DNA from: Psettodes erumei
Taxonomy: Eukaryota; Chordata; Actinopteri; Pleuronectiformes; Psettodidae
DNA length: 64,000 nucleotides
Reading direction: 5' to 3'
Assembly: GCA_016785225.1 (NCBI GenBank)
Contig: JAFBJZ010000419.1
Span: 523,648 to 587,647 of the forward strand
Of this stretch, positions 23,545 through 37,590 are shown piece after piece (position 1 is the first letter of the stretch; every line of letters begins with the position of its first letter). Made by a program: the position numbers and the translations under genes. The notes below the pieces were generated by a model. That model saw only the letters and a program-made list of their open reading frames with translations. It ran no database searches and had not been told where the DNA came from.

Positions 23545-23953
23545 ATGACCGGCTGCTGGCTCGCCTTGGTCGGATTGTGGTGGAGCGCTTATTACTGCAT
23601 GTTCCCCGTCGCGGGGAGTAATTACTCACTGGACGGAAACAACGAGGTGCACCCGAGCTTCATCCACCGGCGGCTGCGGACGCACGAGAAGCGGGAGATG
23701 CAGAAGGAGATCCTGTCCATCCTCGGGCTGCCGCACAAACCGAAACCGCATCTGTCACAGGGGAAGTACAACTCCGCTCCGCTTTTCATGCTGGACCTGT
23801 ACAACACCATGTCGAGCGACGAGAAAAGCCGAGTGGAAGGCGCGCTGGACGGATACCAGTCCACGCGGACGACCGCGAGCCCTCCCCTGGCCACATATCA
23901 AGAAACTGCCTTTCTGAATGACGCAGACATGGTGATGAGCTTCGTCAATTTAG
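23545..23953 (+). CDS. bmp6: bmp6 exon 1 (signal peptide and N-terminal propeptide)
   Basis: The start ATG lies in the context AACACCATGA, with adenine at -3. Residues 1-24 form a hydrophobic signal peptide (LALVGLWW core) ending near PVAG. The rest is the N-terminal part of a TGF-beta-type propeptide: HPSFIHRRLRTHEKREMQKE, then ILSILGLPHKPKP, the APLFMLDLYNTM motif and the ending FLNDADMVMSFVNL. The layout is that of the BMP5/6/7/8 group. Assignment to BMP6 comes from the downstream exons. Exon 1 encodes 136 residues, shorter than human BMP6, which carries extra low-complexity sequence here. The donor is GTAAGC at 23954. The product is secreted as a dimer and signals through type I/II BMP receptors and Smad1/5/8. 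Confidence 0.93.
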
Positions 23954-26900
23954 GTAAGCCACATCATTTTATTTTTTCATAACATCTGTGAATTTATTGC
24001 TGGTGTCTGTAAGATGCCGTACAGGTTGAGAACGACGAATCGAGTGGAGAATCTCGGCAGGCGTGGTTGACCTGAAGTGTGAACAGGTGCTGGGGACAGG
24101 GATGAAGTCGAAACTTTGCCTGACAGGGAGAATCCTACTTGACAAAGTGATGCTGGTTTTACGGTGGATGTTATTTCTACGGAATGACACACGAACTCGT
24201 ACTTATCTTGAAACTAAATCGCATTTGTGGGGGTTTCTCAACACCGGACCGGTTGACGCACACGTCACAGATCACCGGCACGTCGCGTCACGTATGGCAC
24301 GTGTAGTGGACCACGAACTAACTCCGCCGTGTGAAGCGCACGGGCCAAAAAAACTTCCTCGTCCCCTCTGCGGTTTAGAAAGACTGACGGAGCTTGTATT
24401 GTCTCGGAGCTATTTACTGTTGCGCGTCCTCTCTCAGGGTGGACCCCCCCCCCCATCCTAATTTATAGGGCCGAAATTCTGTGGTCCGTTTTGCTTTGCA
24501 ATGTACTCCATGATTTACGTCTCAGTGGGGAAAAATAGACCTATATCCTCAGCAAACCATCAACCACCACCGCTGGTATTTGTATATAAAGGGCTATTCC
24601 TGCCACTGACCCTCCAGCGCGGCAAGTTGTGGTTTCTGTGCGCAAATTGCGTCGCATTGTTTGTGTTACCCAAGCGGATTCGTCTTTAATTAGCTCCAGT
24701 GACGATAAAGAGCGACACTTTAACGAGTTGGGAACATAAAAGCCCGAAGCCCTGCCTTCCATTACCAGCTCCAGTGTTTACTGGGAGACTCTAAACAGAG
24801 CGCCTGAAGATAAACAGGGAGTCAGTCGCTGGTGGACAGGGAGGCTTAAATCCAGATTGATTGTCATTCTGCTTGGGAACTAAGGCCATTGTCATGATCT
24901 GGTCTTGGGAAGAGTGGGAAAGCATCTTCGCTGAAGACGCTCTTGTTTTTCACGTCTCTTCAAACAGGAAGTCCTGCATAAATGTGACTCCTCACCTTTA
25001 TAAACCATTTAATATCCACTCAGTACCACACATGAAGAGGGAATGGGGATGGAGTGAACAAGTTGGAATGCATCACCACTTATTGGTCCTCTGAGCATTG
25101 GTGTTGCGACATGTAGCGATGAAAAGCAGATACGCAGACGGACAGGAGGTGGTCATTGTTTTGGTCTCAGATGTCGAAGGCCTTCTGCCGGCTTTTTCCT
25201 CGGGGAGCGGCGGCGTGGTGTTTGTGTGCCTGTGGTTTTGGTATTCCTGCGCTGTGTCAGTTTGGGTTTATACTCCCGTGCTGCTGCACATCTGGCTCTC
25301 CACTTTGATTAATCACGTCCTGTGCATCTTTTGACGATTCCCTCAGATTTCTGCGGTGACCGGGGGATTAGGTTGCCATCTCTTCCAGCTGTACACAGAG
25401 TCCTAACCGCCCTGGAGGAGGGACGGCTTCCTCCCTGAATGTGATTGTAATTAATGTTGGACAGGCCAAGGCTTTCCATCTGCTTTGCAAATAAGGCCTT
25501 GCGCGACTACCGTGTGTCATCGCCGTCCGATTAGTTTTTAATGTGTCTACTGCTCGATTGGAGCAGTTTGTGTGGAGTGACTTAGAAATGCTACAGCAGA
25601 AAGATGCCTGAAACTCTTCTGGGTGGTCCCGCTTGTTTAAAAAGCCGTCCTAAAAAATCTGGATTTCATGTGTGGCCGAAGTGAAACTACAAATTAGAAT
25701 TGAGACAAATGAGAGGAAGAAAAGCGAAGACTGAAACGATTTGAAAAATATGGGGCCGTATTAACAGACAGGGCCTAAAAACAGATTCATTCACGGAGAG
25801 GCACCTTCGTAATCGTAATCTGTGTTTGTTCAGTCAAATCAAGGTGAAGGAGAAGACTCTTTTGTACCCTGATCATCTGACTTTAAACTGGATTCACCTG
25901 CTTACATTAGCCGATCCTCCCTGCGCGTAGATGTAAGAATCCCACACTTTCAACTGACCCATAGCAAATAAAACAATGACAGTGATTTAAGCTTTTGGCC
26001 CGAACTGATGGCTTTCACAGCCAGCTGCGGCAGTAGCGCAGATAGAGAGCTCATTTTCTGAGGGTATTCTCTCGGGACGCAGATAGATTTAAGAGCCCCT
26101 GCGTTACATCCAGTCTCAAGTGCTCTCTTCAGCGAGGCACATGGTTTGTAGTGCGTGTGTGTGTGTCTGTGTGGGGAGGGCATCTCCTCCCTCCCTTCTC
26201 ATGATTCATGTCGAGCTCTTGTTCGCTCGTCCGCTCTCCTTTGCTTTCATCACTTGTTAAGAATCATCCATTGGAAAAAAAAAAAAAAAGAAAAAAGAAA
26301 AAGTAGGACCGGCCGCATATTTTCCAGCTCCTTTTTCATCTCCATTCCTCGAATAGCGCGTTCATCACCGCCTCGCGGACGTCTTTCCACTGAGCCCCGG
26401 TGAAGTGACACTGTGTGCCGCGTGACTCACGCTGCGCGACACGCCGCGGCCCCTGAACGCATCCTGCAGCACGGTGGAGCACGCGGCTTAGTGGCAACGG
26501 TTGCTGTTAACGACGTTTCAGGGCACGTTGACACTTGTCATGTGTGTGGACAAGCGACAAATTAAAGGAAAAAAACAAAAAAATGAGTAGGAGGACAGGA
26601 TGCCCCCATCCACAAGGCACAAGCGGTCACTGGATAGTTTGATGAGTGAACAGATCTCAGTTGAACACCAGTGGGTGATCTTGGACCGACCAGCTGTATA
26701 TTTCAACAGATTATGTTTTCTTTGTTGCTCGAACAGACAGAAATCAAGGGATCCTGACATTTTATTTTTAAGAGAAAGCTTACAGTGAAGTTATAAACAG
26801 CCAAATCAAAAGAATCTGGCTGTAAGTATGTGTGCAGGGAATCCTGCAAAAGTCTCTGTGCTGTATAAAGTACAAATGCGTCTTCTTTTTTCCATATTTG

Positions 26901-27589
26901 AAGAGAACTCCAGTGTAGATGTCATTAGAGGAAAACGTATGACCTACTCTTTTCATTTACTTGCATCTGTTGACAGACCCTCTATAAATCTGTCACAAGG
27001 TAATACTGTATATTGTGGAGAAAGTGGGGAGACACAGGCCGGTTATGGTAAGGCGCGTCCCGGCGGAAAACAAATACAAGAGGTCAGCGCTCGCTAAATT
27101 AATGAGGAGGCGACATATTGCTGAACAAATATCCAAAGCCGTTGTGCGAGTTATAATAGCCGGCAGGGGAAATCTAGCTATTCCTATCAGGTTTGGTATT
27201 TGTGGTGGAGCTGTTAGCTCGTGGTTACGGTGAGTCAGGGATGCACAGAAATGGCTTCGGTTTCACAGGTTACAGAGCAGGAGCTCCAAATGTTGCTCCC
27301 CGTTTGACTGTGACGATTTTGCTCTCCCACGCCAGGCGGGCAGACAGGTGCGGAGGACCTCGCTGAGCTCGCCTTCAGCGCCTGCTGCTTGTTTACTCTT
27401 CCATCCTTTTCTGTTTGTTTGCTGGGTTTTACCGCAGGGAGGCTCCCGTAATAATCCAGGACGATCCATCCATCGCCCTGAAGTCATTTTTGTTTTACTT
27501 TTCCTACCGTTTTTTCCCCCACCATCTGATTTCTCTTCAAATGCCTGTTTCGACATTGTCGGATGAAATCCAGATGGGTTTTTTATTCG

Positions 27590-27830
27590 GTGCAATCAAA
27601 AAGTTAAGCAAACGTACCAAATTTTGATTTTGCCATCATCCCCTTCGATGTAGTCATCTGGTGCAGCGTATCGCTGCTTTTGCCGAGCTTGGAACACTCC
27701 TCGGAAGCCCCGGCCTGTCAGCGCGTCGAGTGCCATCTGCAGCGCACGCTGGATCTCCTCCACTGTGTCAAAGCAGCGACCCTTCAGCTTGAATTTCATT
27801 TTGGGAATAGGGGAAGACACGGGGAGCCAA
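27590..27830 (-). mobile_element. Mariner-type transposase C-terminal remnant
   Basis: On the minus strand the frame reads IPKMKFKLKGRCFDTVEEIQ, then RALQMALDALTGRGFRGVFQ, then ARQKQRYAAPDDYIEGDDGK. This follows the C-terminal tail of mariner/Tc1-superfamily (IS630-like) transposases, whose consensus is F-P-K-x-K-x-x-L-K-G-R-R-F, then E-E-I-Q, then a W-x-x-R-W-x-R-C segment and a final Y-F-E-G-D. The catalytic DDD/E core and terminal inverted repeats were not found. Trp residues of the tail are lost (ARQKQRY for a W-rich stretch). It is a dead 5'-truncated fragment in bmp6 intron 1. Confidence 0.6.
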
Positions 27831-30800
27831 ACCAGATGCAGCTGAGCGCCCAGCGCTGATGATCCTCGACACGAGTTTGAGGTCCATGGTGAAATCGCAC
27901 ACCCGCAACACAGGTCCAGCAGGCCATTTAAGGTCGTTGCAGTGCCTCCAGCTCAAATATTACACGTTGTGTTCTGCTTTTGTGCGCTGCTGTCTCTGCA
28001 CAACGTGGCTGTAGCTGAGCTGTCACAAGCCGTCTTACCTCAAGAGCCAGGCTTTTTACCGACCCACCTCCCACACTGTAAAGGCAAACAGGCCAGAAAG
28101 CTTAAAGAAGTGGATTTTCAGGAGATTAGCTGGGTCCAGACAGCCCTGGGCTTATTACTGAATTGAATTGCCCTTTAAATGGCTGTTTTCAATGTCTTAT
28201 GATGCCTGGTTGCATTTCTCAGCGCCTAAGCTCAGATAAGCCACTTCCTTTGCAGTGAAACGTGTCCCAGAGCCCCTGTATGATCGAATAATTAGTTGGC
28301 TTCAATCAAAGAATGAATTGTTTGATGCAGAAGGGGCGCTTTGGAAATATTTCACTAAACCATCCTGAAACATTTCCTGCAAAGCCTCAGAGAGCAGAAC
28401 AGAGAACAGAGGACCACCCGTCGCCTCACCTCACTTTTGAGTATACCATAAACAGCATTAGCCAGAAGCTAAGCGAGGAATTTGAGATATGCCGACGCGG
28501 AATAAAAGATCTTTTTTTTTTTCTGAGACAGAAACTTGGCAACATTCAACGGTGAGAAAAATTACATTAACAAGCCTACAAAAACCTCCGCGTCTGTTTT
28601 CATCTGTTTACAGAATCAGATATTTCACTGCTGCTACAAGTTCACTTGAACTTGCGGTGATGTTCGGGAACGGCCCAAGATATACAAATAATTCCGCCTA
28701 TTGAGTTACAGTTTTTTAAAGTGCTTCCTTTTTCTCGTGTTTGGATTGTATTGGTTGTCAAGCTCGCTGGCAAAACACACAGCTGCCTCAAGAAACAAAC
28801 AGGGTTGATGGGGAAAACATATCCGGTTAACCAGATTATGTCTTTTCCAGTCCGGCTTTACGTCTGTCATAAAAGACGAGGTGTCAGAGGACAACTCCAT
28901 TGTCCGTCTGAGTTCCTTGTGACGTGTATGCGTGTGTGCGTACCCCCTCACCCTATTGTACTCGATAAGTGGAGCAATTGATGCAACAGACCTTCTCCTG
29001 CGGGTGCAGGCGTAGGTGGAGACGTGCACGCACAGTTGGTCGACCCTCGGGTCGGCAGATAAGCACTTTTAGGAGATCGTTCCAGTTACACTTGAAGTCA
29101 TCTCTGCCATGCGCCCTGCCCTTAACACCGCGCTGCGCGTCCCACGTCCTCCAACCGCCAGCCCGTGCACTCTGATCATATCTCTCCCTCTCAAGCCATA
29201 ACTGTGTGACTTGACGAGATAGCAGCCGAGATCTGGGCTAAGTACAGAGATCGCACCTCTTGATTTTTTTTTTGTGTACTTTCTGTCTCACTTCATTTCG
29301 TCTCCCATCCCCTCTTATGTCCTCATTCCACTTCTCGGCGTGATAGTGGCGTGGGATGGAGGAGTGCGACGAGATAAGGGAGGCGATGCGCCGCGGACTC
29401 CCGGCTGCTGACAATCTATCAAGCTGAGCCGATAACCCTGGCGGAACATCTGATTAGGACCCGCCGCTCCCATTTATCACCTCTGGGTGCAGGCACGGGG
29501 GGAATTTGGTCTCGTTGTGCCTCGGGGGGGGCGGGGGAAGAGCCTCGCTGTCCTCTCTCACATCTGGTGTTTTGTCCCGCTCTTGTCCGTCTTTACACTC
29601 TTTGCCTGTTTTGCCAGGCGACAAATTAGTGCCATATTTCTTCTTGCTCCATTTACAGCAGCACGGAAAATACTCTTGACCACATGCTGTGCAGCAGGGA
29701 GCAGCCGATCTGAAGCTGGCTGATACGACGGCCTCCTTCGGGAGCTCATATAAACACAAAGCGCATGACGTATTAGGCCATAGGCCCTGTTATAAACATA
29801 TCGATTATCGCATGGGTTTCAGTTCAGTCTGGTGCTCCAAATGCAGTTGTCAAGCTTTTCCATTTCCCAAAAGAAAATAATAAAAAAATAATTTATGGCA
29901 AAGCTGATAGAAAAATAATCATATATCAGTATTCTTCAATTGTATTCTCTCATGCTGCAAGCTTTGTTGAAAACCTTTTCAGTGATATGACTGACGTTTT
30001 AAAGTTTACTGTGCAGCCGTTCAGCATAAATGAGCAAATATAATTAGTTACATATGCATGACTCTTGTATGTATACATCTGAGTGTGTGTGTGTGTGTAA
30101 AACAAGGGGAAACTGAGAGGGAGACCGTGTGTGTATTTCTACTCCAGCTCTCTCGCTAAAAGTGCCGTAAAACTGTCAGCCTTTGTCCCGTGCTCAGCGT
30201 CCGTGCGGAGGCAATGCCGAGCGGATTTTTAGCAGACATTAAGTGGGAATTAGTGCATATGTGGTTGTGTGCGGCCGTGTTTGTGTAGCTCAAGTTTTTG
30301 TATGTGAAAGAGAGGCACAGAAAGAGAGAGAGGACAAAGATGCAAACAAGTGTGGGTCTTTTTGTTTTGATATGTGCCTTCCCCCCCGATTTCTGTGTTT
30401 GTCAAGTGGGCTGTGGGGAAGTTCAGGGCGCTTGGTGCGGGCACACACTGAAGTACGAACACGCCAAAGGAGGCATTAGTGAGTCAACGTGAAGCCGTTA
30501 TGTTGGTTCAAACAGCTGGAAATCACATCCCATCTCCTTTTTTTAAGCTGCAGTATAAATGATGTCATATTTCACTTTACATTTTTGGAACTTAACGGCT
30601 TGTCGTATTTTACTGCACAGCTAATATAACACCTTAAAGTTAAATCACGAATCCTTACGATTGCAGCTCAGGTTGTTTTGTTTTCACCCATAGTTACAGT
30701 GGGAACAGCAACGGCCTCCTAAGATCTTTTCGTGATGATAAATTCAATGTGAGGCCATGCAGTAAAAGGAGGCAAACCTTTTCATAAACACTGGTTGGTA

Positions 30801-33800
30801 TGTCTTTGGAATTTAGGGTCTGCCCCGGTGTTGAAAAAGGTTGTGAACCTATGAACCTCTAAAGTCAGACTCGGCCTGCCCCTGTGTGCCCAGTGAACTC
30901 CATTAATTATCGTAATCCCCCAGTCGTCCGCTCCGCCGGAGAGGCTCCTTCTGGTGATGGAGATGGCTGCGGCCGTCAGGAACGGTGTAAATGTCACGGT
31001 AAACATTCCTGCTGCCACATTCTTCTGCGATGCCACCGGGAAGCCTGCTGGGATTTATCTCTCATCGATAAAAAGGAGAAGAAGAGGGGGAAAGGATGAA
31101 GAAGAGAAAACTTTTTTTAAAAAAGGCAGAGGGTGCTCGAGGGTCCACGGAGTCAAGCTTATGACACAAAATTCTGAACCAGCCTTCGATTGCCCGTCTT
31201 TCTCAAGGTTCAATGTGTCGTGCTTTTCTGCCCTACACGAGAGCCGAGGTGGTGAACACAGCGGAAAACCATGTGCATTTATGGTGTCGTGAGGGAGTTT
31301 CAATTGGGTTTTCATGAAGTCCTTTAAATGCATCTTTGGGTTTTATGACAGAGTTAATGTTTTTGGGTCAGTGTTTTGGTTTGGATGGAGTCGTTGGACT
31401 TTTCGGGCTTTTCAGTGTGGTAACTTCAAAGGTTTGAGCAAAGCTCTTTCATAAAAGCTCTTGGTAAGAGTGTAACCGGCAAGTCAGCTGTGTTATTGAT
31501 GGATTGTGGGACGCTGACCTCGATTTTCTGTTGTCTGAAGATCACTCGTGTCTGTGGTTGATGTCTTTTTCCGTTTGTCGGGGTTGGATGATTCATGCTG
31601 AGGAGTATCCCTTTTGCACTGGCTGCAGCCGTGATCGATGAATGCTTCCAGGTCTGCTAGCTCCGCCGGTATGTTTCCAAAGAGAGTGACTGGGTGCCGC
31701 GTAACGTCTTCTTTTTCGCGATACTCAGCATCACATCTCAGTCATCCATCCGCTACCGATGAAGAGCTGTTTATTTTAAAATGAGAAGTGTGTTGGAACG
31801 GAGCTTTCCCTTAAGGGTAAGGGAATGAATGTAGTCACTTGCACGGTTTTTAAAAGCACACAAACACATGTGACTTGTGTGTACCTGCACCATATTGAAT
31901 AAACTTCACACACAGCAAAGACTCCCACCTCTTACACCAGAAGTTTGGTCAAACACCGGTGTCACAGAGACAGCCGCACCCCTCGGCCTCTCAAATGGGC
32001 TCTTCAGGCTGCACGTACCCTCGAAAGAGGACGTGCCTGAAACAACCAGCGGTCCGTGGTGAGAAAAAGGCCCCGTGTGAGCGCTGATGCCCCTGACCCC
32101 TCCGAGCAAGCGGCCTCCCTTTCAACTGCCCTGCCGCTGACAAATTTACAAGCCCTCGGTTGACCCACAGGCCGACTTTCCAAACACGATACTGACAGGA
32201 AAACAGTCGGAGAGAGAGATGTGAAAAAGAGGAGGAGGAGCGGGAGAGGCAAGATATGTACATAGACTCACTGTTTACATATGTGTATCACATATTTTCT
32301 TTAGTGGATTTTTTTTCTTTGGTTTGTAACAACTATTTAGTCTTAAAAAAATTAAATACAAATTTGTAGGATTTTCATTCTGCTTTTCTAACTTCATACA
32401 TCATTGTTTGCAAAAACTTGTGGAAGACGGAGAGAGTTGAGGCCTCTATGCAGAGGCAATGGGAGAGAGAGGAAAACAGAATAGCGATGGAGGTCATAAT
32501 AAAACTGTAAATGCAGAAAAAAAAGATGAAGCACGGTCGGGTGATAGGATAGGATAACAAGAGGAAACAAGAGGGTGGCAGTCACATCTCAGTGGATTCA
32601 ACGTGAGTCTAATATGTCCAGAGGTTAGGGGTTTGACTGCCAATGAGACCACCCAAAACAAAAATGTATCCACTCCCAGTGCCGTAAGGCTCTCTTGATA
32701 AAAGGATCTTATCACTAAGGATGTGCAAGGGAAACTCTGCCCAGTCCTTCCTCCTGTACGGACACTTTCCACACCTCCGAGCGGCCAGTCTCCTGGATAC
32801 TTTATCTGACTTAGTGTTTAAACGTCCAGTATGAATCCTTTTCCAACAGGAAGCCCCCCTTGTGGAAATCTACAGTATGTTTCTCATTGTCATTGTCTTT
32901 GTTATACACACTGTATGTGAGATGTACTGTATAAACTGTCTGAGATTAGCTTCTGTCTGAGGCAAGCTGGTACTGTGTACACTCTGAGAGGAATGGAGCT
33001 CTGACATTTGTCTGATGAACAGAATAACCCTGAATCCTGTCATTCAGCTTTTGAGAAGAGTTGGCGGCTCAGCCTTTGCCTTTAATAACTTCTCCCTGTC
33101 ATCCGTCATGTCATCTCGAAACAGAAAAACAACTAATGGCTGAGCAGTGGCCCTGAAAACCTTGTCCTAAGAACTACGCAATTACATTTCAGTAATCAGC
33201 GTTTGAACCTTCAGCCAGTTAATGATAAATGTTTTTTCTGTGCTACAAATGTTACATTGCATATGTGTCACTATGAAGTGTACGGAAATCCTAGTAGCGT
33301 GGAAATTGAAGCTTGGACGTGTGGATGAGTTAGTACAGTTATTCAGATAGTCATTAAGTAATTTACTTATTGGTTAATTCCTCTTTATTTCTTAAACGTC
33401 TTATTTCAGTTTACTATCAGTAATACTGTCATGTCCTGCCCTGCTCCTCTGGTCATATTGTGTGTTGTTCTTGTCAACGTTTTCTGTGTTTTCTGTTTTG
33501 AGTGAATACCTGCCCTGCGTCAGTTGTGTAACTGTTCCCAGTCACCCTTGCCCTCCTTGTGTATGTGTGTTCCACTTGTTCTTTGTCAGTTTGTCTGCTT
33601 TAGTGCTCCTGAGTATTCTTAGTGTATCTGCTGCCTGCCTATGTTCCTTTACATTTCCCAGTGAACCTGCTACCATTTTTGACCCGTCAAAATATACCAG
33701 ACAGGAGACACATGCCAGATGTTTTATGGTAGTGCAAAGAAGTATATTAAATGACTGCAGTATGTAGGAAAAACTTCACTCATGACACAGTAAAAAGTTG

Positions 33801-36800
33801 ACTTTGCATTGCTGTTTAAACTTTTTTTTTTCCTGAAATGGCTATATAACATGATGCATTCTCCATCAGTCTGCACCTACAGTATATAAACTGTCAGCAA
33901 GTCCCACACTGGAACTTAAAATGCACATCACTAACAAAGTATTGATTGCAGAGCCTGATAAATGTGTGCAGAACTCATTTAACTGCCATAAACCCAATGG
34001 GTGAGCTGTCCGACGTTAAAACAGGTGTTTCTTGTGTGCAAATCCTTTATACCTCCTCATGCATCTGTGTTTTACTGACTTTACTTTACTGTCTACTGTC
34101 TTTAGTGACAAAGAGGTAGATCTGTAAATACAATTATAAATGCTTATTTGTAGTAGATTAAAAATATACTAAGAATCTATTTTTATAACAATTTCCTCCT
34201 TTAATGCACTGCATTGTAGATTTAGGCAACAGCCTTTTGGGAGCAGTTCTCACTGGGGCCCCCCCCCATTGAAATTGCACACAGGTTGGATGAGCATTTC
34301 TCGCTGTCAGCGAAAAACCCAGACAACACGAAGAAAGCCAAATTTCTGTACACTTTCATCCCTCCGATGTTGTGCTGACTTTGCAGACAGACGTATTATT
34401 AAAGACAGTGATTAATTCTCTTCCCATTTTCCTCAAGGACCACCTGCTTTTTGAATATCCAGGTGTCTGGTTACTGCCGCTGTTGTTGGAGCTGTGCCCA
34501 CGTGTAAAACAAGCACTGGGTCTTACATACATGTCAGCCCAGGGAACCCGGGCTCGACCCGGATCATGCGCTCTCACTCTAAGCCGGTGAAATGCATTGT
34601 GGTCGCCATGGATTTTCCAAAGGGAATCCCACTGAGAGTCCACATGAAAGAAGGAGTGATGGGGAAAGAAAGGCTGACAGAGAGGTGAGGATAGGGAGAT
34701 GTAGAGAAGGAGGAGAAGCTGTGCTGACATACAGATGAGGAAGAGAAGGGGAGCTGTTAATTGCGAGAGGGAGGGGGAAAAATATAGACTCCCAAACAGC
34801 ATCACAGAGTGAGCTGGCCTTCTACCTTGCGGCTGTGGAATGCAAAGCCACCAATATTTTGACTTCTCCTTTGGAAACAGCTGCGTTTCCCTTTTTCAAA
34901 GATATTTTTTCCTTATTTATCGGATCCCTTAGGAGAGATCCATCTCCTGGCCCTGACACCGGCTTCCTCCTCTAAATCTGGGACCAGACCGGCCGAGCCC
35001 AGACACACACGTACACACACAATCGCATGCACACCTGCTGCCCAAAGCCAGACGTTAACAACAGATCACCGCCTGCACTGGTGCACGCTCGAGGAGGCAA
35101 ATGGAAATGTAAGATGAACAAAATTAACAGACAACTATCTGTAAATGACCCTGTGAATAATGAATTGTCATTCTACGTAGTATAACCCACCAACAGAACC
35201 ACACACGCAGACACACGCGTCTGTGAATCAGTCTTCAGATGGCTTCCTTGAAAGCCTGAGGGGACAGTAAAATAAATGATGGCCATCATTTTTTTCCCAT
35301 CCCATTTTTGACACAGCATAAATAAAATCAGACCCCCCGTGTGCCATGGTCATTGACTACCCTAACAAATATAGGCCAAAGAAAAGACAAAAATCCCTTC
35401 GTTTGAAAAAAAATAATTATTGATAGAGTTGCAGCACTTGTTTTTTTCTTATTTTTTTAGCAGAGAGGCATCTTTCATCTGCTGGCCATCCAAATGTTGT
35501 TTTATTTCCCCCTGCATCATATGGCAAGGACAGCAAATCCTGAAAATCTGAACAACTCTAAACAATGTATCTTTTAGAGCGCGGCGTACTGCAAGATTAA
35601 TGATCCGGGTTTAGGATTGTTGATGTTAGTCGCATATGTTACACGGCAAGCGTTTGGTGTCGCTGGTTTTGTTTATGACTGCAGTGTTTGGTTGTGTTTA
35701 TTTTCTTGTTCATGTCTAAATGAAACAGCCAGTAGTAGTTTTCTGCCAAATCGGCCCTCAAAGAGAACAGGATGTCGGCGAGGGAACCAGATAGACTCGT
35801 GCACACCGCAACGAGTCCATCCAGATTTCAGTTTAAATGAAGTGCACCCACTGCGCTATGACCCAAATGGCTGGACCGAATCTTAATTCTTGTCAGGCGC
35901 TGAAGGATTGTAAACAGTAGAAATAACTAATTACATTTCATTCTCTCACAGTAAGCGAGTGGCTTTTTACTGGACTTGGATTTGTACACCGCTGAGGATT
36001 TGAGAAGCCATCTGGCTCTTGTGCCCACAGGACCAGTTCTTGTGTGAAGACCACTGACTTAAGTTGAAGTGAAGTGTACACCGCCATTAGCCTGACCAGA
36101 GACCAGAGGCTGTTGTGACAGCTGCTCTGCTGTAGAGTTACATTTTTATTAACATCCCATAAAGTGGGGAAAAAAAGGAATCTTTGCGTTGTTTACTTTC
36201 CAGCTCATTTCTGTCCCGATTTCATGGACTTTTGTATGTTATAAATGTGAAAAAGACGTTGCACCATCTTTTGTTGACAGCTCGTTGGCTCAAGTTGGTG
36301 TCCAGTGAAACAAACACTTGTTTTCACAGGGGTTTCTACAGGGGAAGTGGCCATTGATGTCAATTTAGACCCTTTAGATAAGTTTTCAAACAGACACAAA
36401 TGCCATGTAAAGATTGATTATAGACATGGTTGTAAAGTTGAATGTGGACATCCAGACATAAGGCTCCTCCCTTACACAGATTTTTGACATGTTTCATGAA
36501 TGGAATAGAAGATATTTGTAATCTTTTAGCAGTGCTTGCAAAATCATTTAGATGAACTAGGCACCAAGGCCCAAATGCTGAAAAACAATACACAACCTAA
36601 ATCTACACCTCATTATAATCTTTATTTAAAACACTTAGACCGAAGATCTTTGCAATCTGAACTTCCACGGATTTGTGAATTTATGGCATTTGATGCTTTT
36701 CACATTTCGATTGTTGTTACAAACTGCTGTTTGCATAGTCTAATTTCTTTTCTTTCCTTTTAAAATATCCCCTTTTACTATTCATCCAAATGCTTTCATA

Positions 36801-37552
36801 TCATTTGGTACGCATGTTCATGTTTTACAGCTGGTTTACAATCTCTCTTCACCTCCAGATACTTACTAGGGCTCAACTCATCTGTTGTCTGTAAAGCGCA
36901 GTGCTTGAAAAGATGGAATAAAATCTCCTCTTGACACACAGGTATGACATATCCAGCTAGCTGGAGGCCAACTGGAGATTCTACAGAGAGCTGATGACTG
37001 CTACCACTCAGCTGTCAGTCTCTTGATGGAAAATACTGATACTACATGGTCCAACAGCCATACCTTGGTTATCTATCTGTTAGCAAAGCCCCAGCAGGGG
37101 TGCAATTACAGCAAATTATCCACCTATCCTCAGGGTTAGACCCACACACACTGTGCGCTAGCTGAAAATCTCAAAATGACAAAAGATAGATGTGTAGCCA
37201 GACCTCTTTTTATCATCTTGTTTGGAATGCAGCTCAGTGGTGACAGAGGTCAGGGTGGTGGGAACAGGAATCAAACGCTCTGCCTCTCTGGATGTGGATG
37301 AGATTGCGTGCGCTTGTGTGTGTCTGGGATAGCACGCCTGACAGTGTGTGTCATGGTTTTGGATGGGTATTTAGAAAAACCCAAATGGTTTTTCAAGAAT
37401 TATATGGAGGATGATAGCTGTAGAAAAATGTGATTATATGGTACAAATGGGGCCTTTGTTCCTGGGGATGCCTGTCCAATGAGATCATTATGTATTGTAA
37501 CCTGTGGGAGGTAATGGAAGAAGAGCAGGCTGGATATCCAGGCCACTGATGA

Positions 37553-37553
<1 letters not shown>

Positions 37554-37589
<36 letters not shown>
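37554..37589. repeat. (TG)n microsatellite
   Basis: About 17 uninterrupted TG units in bmp6 intron 1. Confidence 0.9.

Positions 37590-37590
<1 letters not shown>

Noticed and set aside
32600..32660. Box-B-like GGGTTTGACTGCC suggesting a tRNA or SINE
   Set aside because: No matching box A, no cloverleaf and no tail, so too weak to call.
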